A stretch of DNA of 58,646 nucleotides, taken from positions 1-58,646 of the forward strand of contig JABCPU010000406.1 in NCBI GenBank assembly GCA_016800925.1, given 5' to 3'. The number at the start of each line of letters is the position of its first letter. Positions within the stretch are counted from its first letter, which is position 1. This document shows positions 20,101 to 31,511 of this stretch, in pieces. A model generated the notes under the pieces. That model did no database searches. It was not told the origin of the DNA and saw nothing but the letters and a program-made list of their open reading frames with translations. The position numbers and the translations under genes are program-made. The stretch is from Suillus spraguei (taxonomy: Eukaryota > Basidiomycota > Agaricomycetes > Boletales > Suillaceae).

Positions 20101-21380
20101 TCAAAACTCTGGAATAATCAGTGCTTGATCTTGTTCATAATGCAGTATTCCATTCGCACCGAAAAGGATGGCAAAAGTGCAGTGGCCAACAGAACAGAGA
20201 AGTTGTTGTAGAACCATGTCTGTGGTGGTCAGGTACAAGATCAGCCGGTGATTGATGCTAAGATTTCCGTTGACATACATGGCAGCTCGGTCCGCAGGCA
20301 AAAGTGTTTTCCAGTAGAAAAACCCAGCTATCATTATAATTGAAATGATCAGGAGAATCAATACAACCGGGGACTTCCAACCATCAGTGGAACCAGATGT
20401 CACAGCAAAAATCAACAAGATGAAGGAAACTATCAAAGTTCGTAAGCGACACAAAGAAAAGTGTGCTGAAAGATTTATACCAGTCAAGACACCTACGCTG
20501 ATCAAATCAAGGGACTTCCATTTTGCCCCTTTAGGCTTACGACTGCCTGCAGTCTCTCTGATTTGTGACGGTATCATGAAAATACAAATCAGGGCCACTG
20601 GAAAAGCCACACATGCCACAAACCAGAAGACCCAATGGTAAGACACTCATTGAACGAACATTGCACAGACCACAAGACCGCCCACTATGTAAAGGAACTA
20701 TGAGGGTTGTCTTACGATATGCGGGATGCTCACTGATGGCCACCGCACCACAGCCTGCAAAGAACCCTACTGCCCGAGCCTGTTCGAGTGGATCTGGAAA
20801 TACCTTGACCAATAGTTTTAGAGCAGAGGGAATCGTCATCGCAGAAGCTAAGAAGTAACCTTTATCAGTCAGAACCAACACACCAGTGAGAATGATCACC
20901 TATTCCAGTGATTGCTCTCAGAACAAGGATAGGAACTGTGGTGTAAACGAATCCTGCGCACAATGAGAGGATACCAAGAGTGGACACTCCTCCAATGAAT
21001 ACAGTTTCTATGAACCATTAGATTAGCATGTACGTCAGGTATGCTAGGCAGCACAGTACTAACTTGGGTTGTATACGTCACTGAGACGGCCACTCTAAGA
21101 CTATGCATTGAAGTGCAAATCAAGACTTTACGGGATGGACACGCACGATAAGTAGGAATGATGAAAAAGTTAATTGGAACCCACTAAACACCCAAGTGGA
21201 TTGAATTTCAGTCATACCCATGGATGCCTCAAGTGCAGGAATCGCAGATAAGAGAGCTGACATACTCAAGGTATCTATAAATTGAGTAAGACAGAACATG
21301 ACTAACAAAATGAGTTTGCGGGCAAGAGAAAGCCTTTGGGGTTCATGAATATTTGTGGAGAGGGGCAGAAGTGGTGACAT
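20101..21380 (-). pseudogene. MFS transporter (drug:H+ antiporter type), C-terminally truncated
   Basis: Minus strand. It starts at ATG 21,380 with a cytosolic lead, then LILLVMFCLTQFIDTLSMSA and, after introns, helices such as FIGGVSTLGILSLCAGFVYT, the conserved PSALKLLVKVFPDPLEQARA loop of 14-helix MFS drug exporters, SYHWVFWFVACVAFPVALIC and a paired-helix stretch SPVVLILLIISIIMIAGFFY. The C-terminal two to four helices are missing: after NNFSVLLATALLP the sequence loses the family pattern near 20,150. A complete family member would be about 480-540 aa. Frames change several times, partly by introns. It was probably an efflux pump at the plasma membrane and is now likely inactive. Confidence 0.7.
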
Positions 21381-22620
21381 TGTCCTGAAAAAATGCAGAC
21401 AACATTGAAATGTTGCAGACTATGTTGCAGTATTATAGTGAGATAGGTCAGGGACGTACTAGCTTGCGAATGGCAATCGAGCCAGACCCTGAGACATGCT
21501 GCGAAGCTCTCAACCATCGGAGGCGAATGGCTGGATGCTTATTTACTAATCGAGCCAGAATCCTGTGGGCTGAGGGCTTGAAGTACAGCGCAAAGCTCAG
21601 AACATGGGCCTCGCGATTGTCAAAAGAAGCAGAATTCTTCTGGAAAGATTCCAGAGTCTGAACTCTGCTTACGGGAGCCTTCCAGAGGCCTATATATAAA
21701 TATATGATTCAATGAAATCATCGAACACTTGTATGATGGCCTGGTACCGTGACAAGCTGCAAAAGGTTTGTGTAATACGAAAGTTTGAAAACGATTTATG
21801 AGAGGCATACCAGAGTTCAACTTGATCATTTGATGGGTCTTTGCAGCGAGTCCGAGGCAGGATGTACCATTACGCCGGAGCGAGTATTGTAAGTCTGTAA
21901 CTAGCACTAGTAACTGCGCTTCCGAGGCATGATGCATGAATTATGATGTATGTCTTTGAGGGTGATGTGGTGGTATAAGCCAGGCTGGTCCCGAGCTTAT
22001 GGAAGACTCATGATGGGGGTAACCGCCTATTGCCACAGTGCTGCATATAATGCCGCGCCAACTATCCACGATGCAGCATTTTATGTAATTATCGCATCTC
22101 GACCTATTGGCAACTTGAAGAATCCCTCCAAAAAGACAAATTGTGTCATTCACCAAATGCATCATGCATCGTAGCGCCACACTTCATAAGCTTCCGATGG
22201 AAAACACATTTAATTGGCCAACTATGCTACAGAATATAAGCTGACCAGAAATGCACAAGTACTACAGACATCACGGGACTGCGAAGCTCGAGGGGTTGAT
22301 TACAAGAATATTAATTATGATGGATCCTTCACGACCGCGACTGCGATCGCTTCCATAACGATTCCGTTGGTTCAGATGTGCAAAAAGCATGCGTGATCTT
22401 CACCCACTCCTCATGTCTCTTTCTGTAAGAAGCAAGATGGCTGAGTTGCACAGGCGTGGGATGGTGGGCATGGAGAATAAACATGTAGTCTGACATGTTG
22501 CTCTGTTGGACCACCGAAAAGGCATTTTCTCCGCTTCTGATAAATGCGGAGATATTGACACAATTGTCTGAAGTAACCTGTCAAACGGTCATTCCGGCTT
22601 CAGTGTAGTTTGCAAGTACA
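21381..22620. other. no gene recognised
   Basis: About 1.2 kb upstream of the MFS gene with only short frames on both strands and no repeat shared with other parts of the window. Confidence 0.4.
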
Positions 22621-23562
22621 CTATGCGATGACACTCACAAAAATAGGTGGAGCTAGTGGAATGATAAAATCCCTCCCATCCTGCTTTGTCTGCAATGAAA
22701 GGTCTCCAGATATGGGCCACGAACATTGCGAATGCATCGTAAGTTGCTCAAACGGAATCGCTTGATCATCTTCTGGTGGATTGGGCAAAAGACTGGGGAG
22801 ATGATAGCAAGCGAACAATACACAAACACTTTGTTCCAAATCTCTGTAAACTGCTGAATAAGTAGATAAAGGCGAGAAAATGACACATACATTGGTGATG
22901 ATTTACACTTAGCCCACCAAACAATTTGGAGATAGAGTGTATGATCGAGATTGTAAGTATGGTTGATTGTCCCGCGAGGTGACTCGAGTCCTTGCCGAAA
23001 CATCATCACGGCCATCTCCCCTCCAAATCTTGCACAGGCAGCTTGCGAAGGGATATTATCTACTGGAGGCAACAAGATTTCGTCTCCATGGTTTCCTGCA
23101 CCTGCATCTGAGGATATTGCAGGTGGCTGACTTGGGGTTAGGGAATCCGTATTTGTTTCTGGCGGCATCGTGAGCTTGGGGACAATCTCCTGGTGTATCC
23201 AAGAGAAGTGTTTCTGAACCTTGAGGCACATGTTGCCTTTGAGAGTCGTTCATCACAACATCAACCATAGTGGGTATGATTTCCTCTTGGTTGACTTCTT
23301 TAGCATCTGTAGGCACGGAAATCTCAGTAAAAGACGAGGTACTCAGCAGATCAACGGCATTCACAGGAGTTGCAGGCTTGTTTACTGTAGTCAGTTCACT
23401 AGATGCCGGTCGTAGAGGTATCCTTCCTGGCATGCGAGATGGCCATATTTTCTCTGCAGGCGGTCCCATCACATCGTTTGAAACATTAGGCGCACTGGGT
23501 GGCCTGAGAGCAGCAGGACTTAAAGGCTTTGAGTCAGGAGAAGCTGCAGGCTGATGATGCAC
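22621..23562 (-). CDS. hypothetical Pro/Ser-rich protein
   Basis: The first open segment runs from ATG 23,562 to about 23,200 (MHHQPAASPDSKPLSPAALR...), low-complexity and disordered in character. A second segment continues through NLDHTLYLQIVWWAK to about 22,905, where a GTAAAT...TTCAG intron (about 22,852-22,905) joins a third segment containing CVLFACYHLPSLLPNPPEDD and ending near 22,621. The segments use different frames, so another splice or a frameshift near 23,150-23,220 must be assumed. I do not recognise the family. It could be one gene or two neighbouring remnants. Confidence 0.35.
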
Positions 23563-23968
23563 CTTAAACCATTTGAGGTCACGGTGTTTAGGTGCTCAGA
23601 TAGTGAAGATGTCAGTCACGCTGCGTCATCAACAGTCATAGCCACTCCACAGTCTAAAAAATGAGAAAAGGCAATCGAAAGGATCTATTCGTAATAGTCT
23701 ATCTATGAAATGGAATGAACCTTCACATCTCGCGAGGGTCGTCTTAGAAACATGAGATTGTATATCCTTGAGGTGCGCACATATCAGCCTAGAATCTGAA
23801 CAGATCAACCAAAACTGTCAGAATCCACCAAACAAAAATGTGAATGGGGCCTTAGGCCAGAACAATGCATGCAGGCTAAGGACAGAGTGAGTCTAAGGAA
23901 TATCTGTCGATAAGGCAGGAAGGATTAAAAGTGACAGCCGAGTTATATCATTCTGATCAGTGTGAAGT
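23563..23968. other. no gene recognised
   Basis: Spacer between two divergently oriented hypothetical genes; no motif seen. Confidence 0.4.
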
Positions 23969-24400
23969 TTGCATGCGCTCTTGTTTCATGTCGATCCCGA
24001 GGCAGAGCAAGAAACTATTTACTTTCAACTGCCGCAGCAAGGCCTGTGCACCAGACAGAGAGGTCAATACGAAACTCTAGAACAACCCATGATGGAAATA
24101 CAAAGATACTATGCAAGAATGCCCACCAAGAGCCCCTGTTTGCGGGATGAAGACTTGGGAGTCCTGGTTCAGGACTTGCACGAGCTAAGTGAGTTCTTCC
24201 AGAAGACGAAGCCTCAGGCGCAACTCCTACCGAGTCAGCAGCTGGAAGATAGAGTTGCCTCCATTCTAGCTAGATCTACAGACGACTCCGACGACATGCC
24301 TCAGACTCCATTCGGGGATGTACTCCAGATCGGTGGAGCTCTGATCTTAAGTCTGAGGTTGACGCATTCAAATGTGACTCTCCAGCCTTTTACTCGCTGA
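23969..24400 (+). CDS. hypothetical protein, 143 aa
   Basis: An open frame from ATG 23,969 to 24,400. The product is hydrophilic, with a predicted helical segment DLGVLVQDLHELSEFFQKTK. No signal, membrane or metal-binding motif is visible and I do not recognise the family. Codon choice looks plausible for the region. It lies just beyond the 3' end of the RPN7 pseudogene, tail to tail with it. Confidence 0.35.
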   Translation: MHALLFHVDPEAEQETIYFQLPQQGLCTRQRGQYETLEQPMMEIQRYYARMPTKSPCLRDEDLGVLVQDLHELSEFFQKTKPQAQLLPSQQLEDRVASILARSTDDSDDMPQTPFGDVLQIGGALILSLRLTHSNVTLQPFTR

Positions 24401-24447
24401 CTAGCACCATAAAATGATAGGCATACATACAAAGATCTAAGGCATGC

Positions 24448-26065
24448 TCATGGTCTGAAATGAAGGTCCACGTTGATGATAGAAATGGTGGACATGCCCA
24501 CTTCTGCGCATCCTTCAGGTATCAACTTAAAGCAAAATACAACACTTGAAAAGACGGAGGAACAAGACGTAAAGTACCAGCACAACACTTTACTCAATCT
24601 TTGTATTGAGTTCAACAAGACATCGCCTTGCTTTATGACCTTGTCGTACTGTACATTCTTGAGTGATGGCCGTGTCATCTCTGCAATACCGCACACTTTA
24701 TCAATAGTGCAATGCAAATGCCCATTGGTGATAAATCATGAAAGCTCACTAGAAGATACGCTCAGAGACGAGCAAGATACAGGTGCAGATAGTACATACC
24801 TGTCAACAAACTCGATGCTGACGCCGAATGCACCGCTAAGACTCTCAAGAGTGAGGCTGTGGTAGGACTCCAGAAGTTGGCTGTACCAAAATCTGAATTT
24901 CTCGTACATAGTAGCAGGTATGAGGCGAGAGGAGTCGCGAGAGCAGGAGATACGTCTGCTCAAGGGTCGCTGTGGGCGTGGACAAAGCATGTCAGTTATG
25001 ATCAATCACGTCAGACAAGTATAATGAGGCTAGACAAGAACTTCGGAAGTGGATTGTAGGTGCGAAGAAACGCACCGAGGGCGACGAAAATTTTTGCGTA
25101 ATGGCAGTCGTAAAGATGGTTTAAGAGATCTCCAATGATCGGAATTTCAGGCAAAACGGAGATAACCTCCGGTGCGGTAATGAGCTCAGGAGATAAGGTC
25201 AGCAGTGGGAGACCCCAGGAGAACGAACATACCCGTTTCTTGAGATCTACTCGTTTGAGGGTGAGAGCGATGATAGTGAGAGCGACAAAGCCATCGTACG
25301 TTGTGAGTTCAGTGGCAGTGAACGTCGATAGTGCATTGAGGAGAAGTGCGCCGCTAGCCTTAAGCTGGCAGATGGATGCCATGCGGAGCCCATGGTAGAC
25401 CTTTAGACGATTACGCCTACCCCAGCCACCACCCTCCTCGATAAATCTGGATGATGTGTTAATTTAAGATCACAGTAAAGCGCTGCGATAGCTCACCTTT
25501 CTGTCTTGAGAAGGTTCTCAGTGATGAGGCCATTGTCGCCGAAGAAAAATCCCAGTTGGATGAGAGTGAGTGCAATATCTACCCTCGAGGCAAGGCCAGG
25601 CATTTTCTCAAGCGCAAGTTTTTGCGCTGTGGCTGTGCCTTCCTACATAATGACATTTAGCGTTATTCAGTCATATGACTTAGTATAGGGATGGCGCACC
25701 TTGTCACCAATTCGGCTTTCAAAGCATCTGATATTTCAGACTCCCCTTCTTGCTTCTCCGCCTCCGCCAGTCTCTCGTCTAGCTTCCTCAGCTCTTCTTC
25801 ATTGTCTTTCTCCATCAATTTGAGCAATGCGGGATCAGACGTAAGAGCGTCTGCAGAGGTTACTAACTTATAATACGGCAACATTTCTGCATAGACCAAA
25901 GATCAAGTTAACAACATTAAGACAACCTCATTACTTACCGTCTGCCTTGATTCCTTCAAGCAACTGTTTTCTTGCATTGTTGTGAAGTCGCCCAAGTGTT
26001 GGTGAGATAAGAGTGAATAGATGCTGTGGCAGGCTAAGATTTGATATCGGAATAATAATTTCCTC
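24448..26065 (-). pseudogene. RPN7: 26S proteasome lid subunit Rpn7 (PSMD6) pseudogene
   Basis: Exons on the minus strand read LPQHLFTLISPTLGRLHNNA (about 26,025), EMLPYYKLVTSADAL then KDNEEELRKLDERLAEAEKQ (about 25,880-25,760), DIALTLIQLGFFFGDNGLIT (about 25,585-25,526), NALSTFTATELTTYDGFVAL (about 25,340), LPEIPIIGDLLNHLYDCHYA (about 25,163-25,100), LLESYHSLTLESLSGAFGVS (about 24,870-24,811) and NGHLHCTIDKV (about 24,720). This is the order of Rpn7, a PCI-domain subunit of the proteasome lid. It is broken: the conserved SELSRFI reads SELS-stop-FI (TGA at 24,736-24,738), the start codon is lost at the 5' end, and the normal stop after SKVL is gone so the frame runs on to 24,448. Confidence 0.9.
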
Positions 26066-26092
26066 TTAATGTTGAGTAACGGTTGAGTAAGT

Positions 26093-26600
26093 ATGCGTCT
26101 AAGTCAGATCAATATGCAAAGAAGATATCCGAGTCAAAAGCAGGTCACCCTCAGGATAGTTCCTGGTTTGAAGGGGTGCTGGTTGCCAAACCCTCTTTGT
26201 GCTATCATTTTTCTTTCCCCAGTGCATCCCAAAAAGTTCAAATGCATTGAGTTCTGTGAAAGACGTCAGAGCACTGGCTACCTGCTCATAAAATTCCTGT
26301 ATCACAAAAATCAATGTTCCTGAGCGCTACAAGTGAAAAGCCATGATAACTTACGACAGTGGGAGGAATGAAAATGTCCTTGGTTGACATCACTCGCAAA
26401 TAGACCAAGGTACATGCTTGTACAGTGTTTCCAAGAAGGGCACAGGAGGTGCATTTGTAATGATCTCCAGAATGACTACAGGGACAGTTGAGTGGGCAAG
26501 CAGAAGAATATCATCCTCCATAAGACTTCCTCCGTTTAGATGAATGCTCCTCACCGGACAGCTGGGAACAATTAATTTTGCTGTCCGGGGTGAGCGAGCC
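26093..26600 (-). pseudogene. inverted duplicate of the 3' half of the F-box gene
   Basis: Reverse complement of 8,300-8,812 with about 95 percent identity by eye, including the 57-nt intron and about 20 bp of 3' flank. Coding blocks EFYEQVASALTSFTELNAFE and LFGMHWGKKND are readable. A short deletion shifts the frame at the end of the coding part. It starts within 30 bp of the RPN7 5' break, so the two fragments are joined head to tail. The identity shows recent duplication. Confidence 0.92.
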
Positions 26601-27212
26601 TATCACACAGTTTTCACTTAACTTATCATCACAACTTTGTAAATGTTGCGCTCAACTACAATGAGAAGAAATACTTAATGCTAGACAGACCTCTCTAGAT
26701 CATTTTTTCTTCATATAATTAGCAGGGAATTTGATGTCACACTTTTGGCGGAGGTCACATTATGTCACGAAAGTGTGACATATACGGTAGTTGCATATGC
26801 AGACTGAAGATCCTGCACTCATCATTGTCAGTGGCAACCTTATGATACGAATGCTCCATAACCGAACCGGAGAGCGAGAATGTGCTCATGAAGCAACAGA
26901 TTGGCGGAGGACACTTCAGAACATAAATAATAGTCATTAAGATATATGCTCGCACCTGGGTAGAACTTGTGAGTTATCTGTTTGCTTTCTCCCCTTTTTT
27001 TGATGGCCTGTTTTTAGTCTGACCTTGGCATGCCGAGTCCCAACACAATTTGCCCTCCATCTTCTATGGTATATTCAAGTTTCCATCTGGTTTCATGACC
27101 AAGATTTATGTTCAGTCCCTGGATTGATTTTACCTTTGGTCGATCGAGGCAAGAACAGCCAGCCGCCATTATCGATCATCCTTTAACCTCATTTTGGCAA
27201 TCCAAGCACTGA
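26601..27212. other. no gene recognised
   Basis: AT-rich; contains a local inverted repeat around GTCACACTTT..TGTCACGAAAGTGTGACAT (26,733-26,782). No open frame with a family resemblance. Confidence 0.4.
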
Positions 27213-27338
27213 GTGGTGGTATATATATATGCCATTGTCATTGTCATACACGAGATTTCGGTGATATTGACTTCACCGCAAGTCATCATCATCACTCGGT
27301 TGCATGCCATGTATCAACAATCCAGAAAGATGCTGATA

Positions 27339-27611
27339 CATCAGGAAATTCACACATTCCTTGACGTGCTTAATCAGCTTAACTCACTTATCTCAAAACT
27401 TGTTTGCTCTCTCTCACATCATTCACCTGGCATATCTTATATTTTTTGAGTGCGAAATACAATAAAACATGTATATTAATATATCTCAACTTTTTTTTTC
27501 TGAATTCATTCACGTTGAAATTTTGGACAAGTAGATTCAATTTCACCAAGGCAGTTAAGTGTAAATAAGTCCGCATAAGGGCACGTTAAGGAATGTGCGA
27601 ATTTCCTGATG
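27339..27611 (+). mobile_element. 273-bp MITE, left copy
   Basis: Its own ends are inverted repeats of about 30 bp (CATCAGGAAATTCACACATT ... AATGTGCGAATTTCCTGATG). The interior is AT-rich. The copy at 27,646-27,918 is its reverse complement with the same length. Confidence 0.9.
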
Positions 27612-27645
27612 TATTTCTTATTGTCACTTAAAGACTTTCCTGGCT

Positions 27646-27918
27646 CATCAGGAAATTCACACATTCCTTGACGTGCCCTTATGCGGACTTATTTACACTT
27701 AACTGCCTTGGTGAAATTGAATCTACTTGTCCAAAATTTCAATGTGAATGAATTCAGAAAAAAAAAGTTGAGATATATTAATATACATGTTTTATTGTAT
27801 TTCGCACTCAAAAAATATAAGATATGCCAGGTGAATGATGTGAGAGAGAGCAAACAAGTTTTGAGATAAGTGAGTTAAGCTGATTAAGCATGTTAAGGAA
27901 TGTGTGAATTTCCTGATG
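27646..27918 (-). mobile_element. 273-bp MITE, right copy (inverted)
   Basis: Mirror copy of the left MITE with no net indels: all corresponding coordinates sum to 55,257. A 62-codon open frame is identical in both arms. Only a few substitutions separate the arms, mostly CG versus TG/CA. A 34-bp spacer separates them. Confidence 0.9.
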
Positions 27919-28579
27919 CTGTCAACATTTTCGACGGTGGCAACCATAATGTTAACGATGCGTGCTTCAGGAGGTATGCCTACATAATTGTTAATATTCA
28001 TCTTGTTGATGAATACCAGGAGAACTCGTTCTCTCCGACACCTATCAGTGCTCATGTGGAAGATGTTCAACTTCTGGGTTCTATTACTTGGATGCTCGGC
28101 ACCGTGTTTGAGGTCCTCACACTGTGTCTCGCAGTTTTGCACATCATGCAGATGGTTGTGCTGGGACCCCGCCAAATCTTTAATGTTCAAGAATATCACG
28201 CTAAGCTTGTGGTCGGCTCCGACGCAGCAACCCGTATGACCTCTATTGCTTTCCAGGAGTGCATGCACACGATGCATTGATAGCGTGTCATACTCAGTGA
28301 AGTGAACACTTGTCTAGTGCTTTACAAGGAGCAGGGGAATTTACTTTTATTAACTCCCACTTTCGTGATGGTATTCTACGCAAGTTACCATTTTGAAGTA
28401 AATTTCAAGGAAACTATTCAGGGAATGTTTTCGTTAATATCAGTGTTGACACTGTTGAGATGCAAGATTTCCCACGGGTGCTTAATTTTTTATTAAACTC
28501 AGATCATCAAACTTATCAGCAAAAGATTTCGACGGTCTTCTTCAGTCAAGTCCACCTTGAGAGTCCTCAATCATACAAA

Positions 28580-30650
28580 ATGGCCGAAATACACGATCAG
28601 TTCGATACCATCCTTATTCTTGACTTTGGTTCCCAGGTTCGGGATTTGTGTTCTAGCTCACATCGTCTCATATATTGATCATCAGTGTCGGTTTAGTACA
28701 GTCATCTCATAACAAGAAGATGTCGTGAATTGAACGTATATGCTGAGCTTATGCCGTGTACATCGAAGCTAGCAAATCTCAAGTTCAAACCCAAAGGTTC
28801 GCTCGTGTGATGCAGCGGGAAACGCGTTTCTGACGCAAAATTCCAGGGATCATCCTTTCCGGATCTCCATACACTGTGTACGACGACGATGCACCTCACG
28901 CGGACCCTGGTATCTACACTCTGGGTGTTCCTATCCTTGGTATCTGTTATGGCCTCCAGGTCTGGTTTTCTCGAGCATCATGGTGGACACTAACTCACGC
29001 AGGATCCAGGAGCTCTGCTGTAATTATAAGGGACAGGTAGCAAAATTGGATCATCGCTAATATGGGCTTGCAGAGGTTCAGATTAGCAGGTCCAGTGGAT
29101 CTGGAAACTCCATCGATGCCCTGTTCGAAGACTCGGCGATCAGATGCAAGTGCGTGTTTTTCGTTTCGTCTGTCATAAGCCAAGTTGACTTGCGATAAGG
29201 TCTGGATGTCACACGGAGATCAACTGTCTGTTATGCCTCCTGACTTCCATGTCATCTGACGGACGAACACCGCTCCCTATGCCGCCATTGCACATAACTC
29301 CAAGTCGATTTATGGCATTCAGTTCCATCCAGAGGTGACACATTCACCGCAGGGAAGGCAGCTCATTGGTCTATTTGTGTTGAATATATGCCAATGCCGA
29401 CCAAACTGGACAATGGTAAAGTAATCACGGTGCTACGTTTATTGTCATGTTCACAGTGATTGCAGGAGGAATTTATTGGCAAGGAAATCGTTCGCATCCG
29501 AGAGATATGTGGCCCGAAAGGACGTGTGATCGGCGCAGTCAGCGGAGGTGTCGACAGCACTGTTGCAGCCAAGTTAATGCACGAAGCAATCGGCGACAGG
29601 TGCGCCCCTATGTTCTTTTCGTGACTTGTATCTTACTCGCATACCAGATTCCATGCAATCATGGTGGACAACGGCGTGCTTCGTCTGAACGAAGCACAAC
29701 AATTCAACGACATGCTGAATAAAGATCTTGGCGTCAACCTGACCATGGTGGATGCCTCTGAGCTCTTCCTCTCCCGACTTCATGGTGTCGAAGATCCGGA
29801 GCAGAAACGTAAGATTATTGGGAACACGTTCATCAACGTTTTCGAGACAGAAGCGTCGAAGATCAAGGAAGCTCCCAAGAAGGAAGAGAATGGAGCGGAG
29901 GCAAAGGGGAAGATTGAATGGCTGTTGCAAGGAACGCTATACCCAGATGTCATCGAGAGCATCAGCTTTAAGGGCCCTAGTGCAACCATAAAGACACATC
30001 ACAATGTCGGTGGGCTTCTCAAGGACATGAAGTTGAAGTTAATTGAACCCCTACGCGAGCTCTTCGAAGGTTCGAATGGTGGAATCCCATATTATTGATT
30101 ACACTGACCGTTCTACGTAGATGAAGTCCGTGCACTTGGGAGACTCCTGTCGATACCAGCACCTCTGGGTCAACGCCATCCTTTCCCAGGTCCTGGTCTG
30201 GCCATTCGAATTTTGGGTCCCGTCACACGCGAACAAGTGAAGATCCTGCAACAAGCGGATCATATTTATATCGAGGAGATCCGCAAGGCGAACCTCTACA
30301 ATCAAATTAGCCAGGCCATGGCCATCTTGCTTCCGGTGAAAGCTCTAGGCGTGATGGGTGACAAGCGCACATACGAGCAGGTTTGGAGGACGACACACAC
30401 TCTTTTACTGCCTTAACATATTTCACAGGTAATTGCTCTGAGGGCGGTGACGTCGGAAGACTTCATGACCGCCGATTGGTATGTTTTGTCTTACTTTTCA
30501 GTCCTGTTCGATGCTAACTTGATTTTCAAGGTATGCGTTCCCTCCCGAAGTCTTGCGTCGGATATCGTCTAACGAAGTAAGTGGGATCAATCGTGTCACT
30601 TATGATATATCTTCGAAGCCCCCTGCTGTACGTCCTGTCATTTTGTCTTA
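28580..30650 (+). pseudogene. GUA1: GMP synthase (glutamine-hydrolysing) pseudogene
   Basis: ATG at 28,580 begins MAEIHDQFDTILILDFGSQ, the start of GMP synthase, which converts XMP to GMP. Exons continue with [29 protein letters not shown] and [13 protein letters not shown] (the amidotransferase Cys), then [13 protein letters not shown] (the His-x-Glu), [20 protein letters not shown] (the ATP-pyrophosphatase P-loop) and YDISSKPPA near 30,627. Introns are retained. Defects: TGA at 29,257-29,259 where the family has HVIGRT, a degenerate exon between about 28,980 and 29,180, loss of a few residues in RRISS..NEV, and no clear last codons. The C-terminal half is otherwise nearly intact, so inactivation may be recent. 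Confidence 0.9.
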
Positions 30651-30689
30651 TCCGAGTTAAGGTTGATTTCATTGTGGGTGATTGACCTC

Positions 30690-31330
30690 GGCCTGCGCCA
30701 TCTTGAGGTCATATTAGCGTGTACCAGTACCAGCCAGCAAATAGGAAATACCTTTCCAATTGGGTGCAAGAGACGAGTCAACGTATCGGCAAAAGCGATC
30801 TTGAACCAAAGACCATGCGCATTTGTGAAAGACTTGGCTAATAATTCCAGAAACTCGGCTCCCTCCTCAAATGCCTCTGGTGGCCATACCTAGCTGATAC
30901 ATGAACACAAAAATACAGAGGACAGGATCTCACTCTCAGTTGAACGTGACAGAGCCCTTTCACTAGATGCTTGTACTTCGTATCGAGGTTTTTCGCCACT
31001 TGACCCTTCGTTACAGGCTCGAGCTCGCAAAGAAAACGATCTGTGACACTCACAAAGCTGGCGGATAATTAGTTTGGATAATGGTACAGTAATGACGCCA
31101 TGCTCACCGAACGTTTGCTAAGTGTCCGAGCAGTGTAGCATACAGTTCAGCATTAAGCCGATGATTAGCTGACCATGCAAGGAGCTTTAAGTCCGGTCTC
31201 TTAAACTGCTTGAACATTGTTTCCTCCAGGTAAATCCCAGTGCGTCTTTGGACAAAACGGACAAGACGGCAATCAGAGCGCGACGCATGATGTATATTGA
31301 CGCCAGCGACTTTCATTCAGTCAGCAAGGT
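30690..31330 (-). pseudogene. fragment of cell-morphogenesis protein PAG1/Tao3 (Furry family)
   Basis: Minus-strand exons read KRPDLKLLAWSANHRLNAEL then YATLLGHLANVR (about 31,215-31,105), SVTDRFLCELEPVTKGQVAK followed by DTKYKHLVKGLCHVQLRV (about 31,053-30,925) and, after a GTGAGA...AGCTAG intron, PPEAFEEGAEFLELLAKSFT and FADTLTRLLHPIGK (about 30,895-30,760). I associate 'DRFL.ELEPV..GQVAKDL' and 'PPEAFEEGAEFLESL.KSF..AHG' with the N-terminal part of the very large PAG1/Mor2/Furry scaffold proteins of polarised growth. Only about 200 of more than 2,000 residues are present and no start exists, so it is a fragment. Confidence 0.65.
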
Positions 31331-31468
31331 AGACAGCTCTTGAACTCTCGCACCACGTGTCCATGAAGGTGACTGACTAGCATGATGCTTAAGTATGTCG
31401 GGGCTGACATTTTCATTATGACTGTGTCTCCAGCGCCTAATTGAGTCTATGACAGGTTTTGGATGTTT

Positions 31469-31509
31469 CTATGGTGTACGGTCGCCCCTGTAGTCGTCCT
31501 AGTATGACA
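31469..31509. repeat. orphan TIR (right type) of the XRN1-element family, with internal deletion
   Basis: CTATGGTGTACGGTC joined to GCCCCTGTAGTCGTCCTAGT and ATGACA, followed by TA. Ten bases are missing relative to the 51-bp TIR. It lies about 140 bp beyond the PAG1 fragment. Confidence 0.85.
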
Positions 31510-31511
31510 TA

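Larger units (their letters stand above)
27213..28280 (+). pseudogene. seven-helix membrane protein gene interrupted by a MITE pair
   Basis: The 5' piece (27,213-27,338) ends with a hydrophobic stretch and TRLHAMYQQSRKMLI. The 3' piece (27,919-28,280) starts VNIFDGGNH, continues VNIHLVDEYQE and includes a helix ITWMLGTVFEVLTLCLAVLH. The motif 'RL[YH]AMYQQSRKxLI' and the later 'G..FEVLTLCLAVW' are what I know from the large Agaricomycete family of predicted seven-transmembrane proteins (DUF6533 type, function unknown). Between the two pieces lie two MITE copies (27,339-27,918), so the gene is disrupted by insertion. No start or C-terminal end could be placed. Confidence 0.55.

Noticed and set aside
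27388..27869. Two identical 62-codon proteins as genes
   Set aside because: They are the same frame inside the two MITE arms and have no other support.
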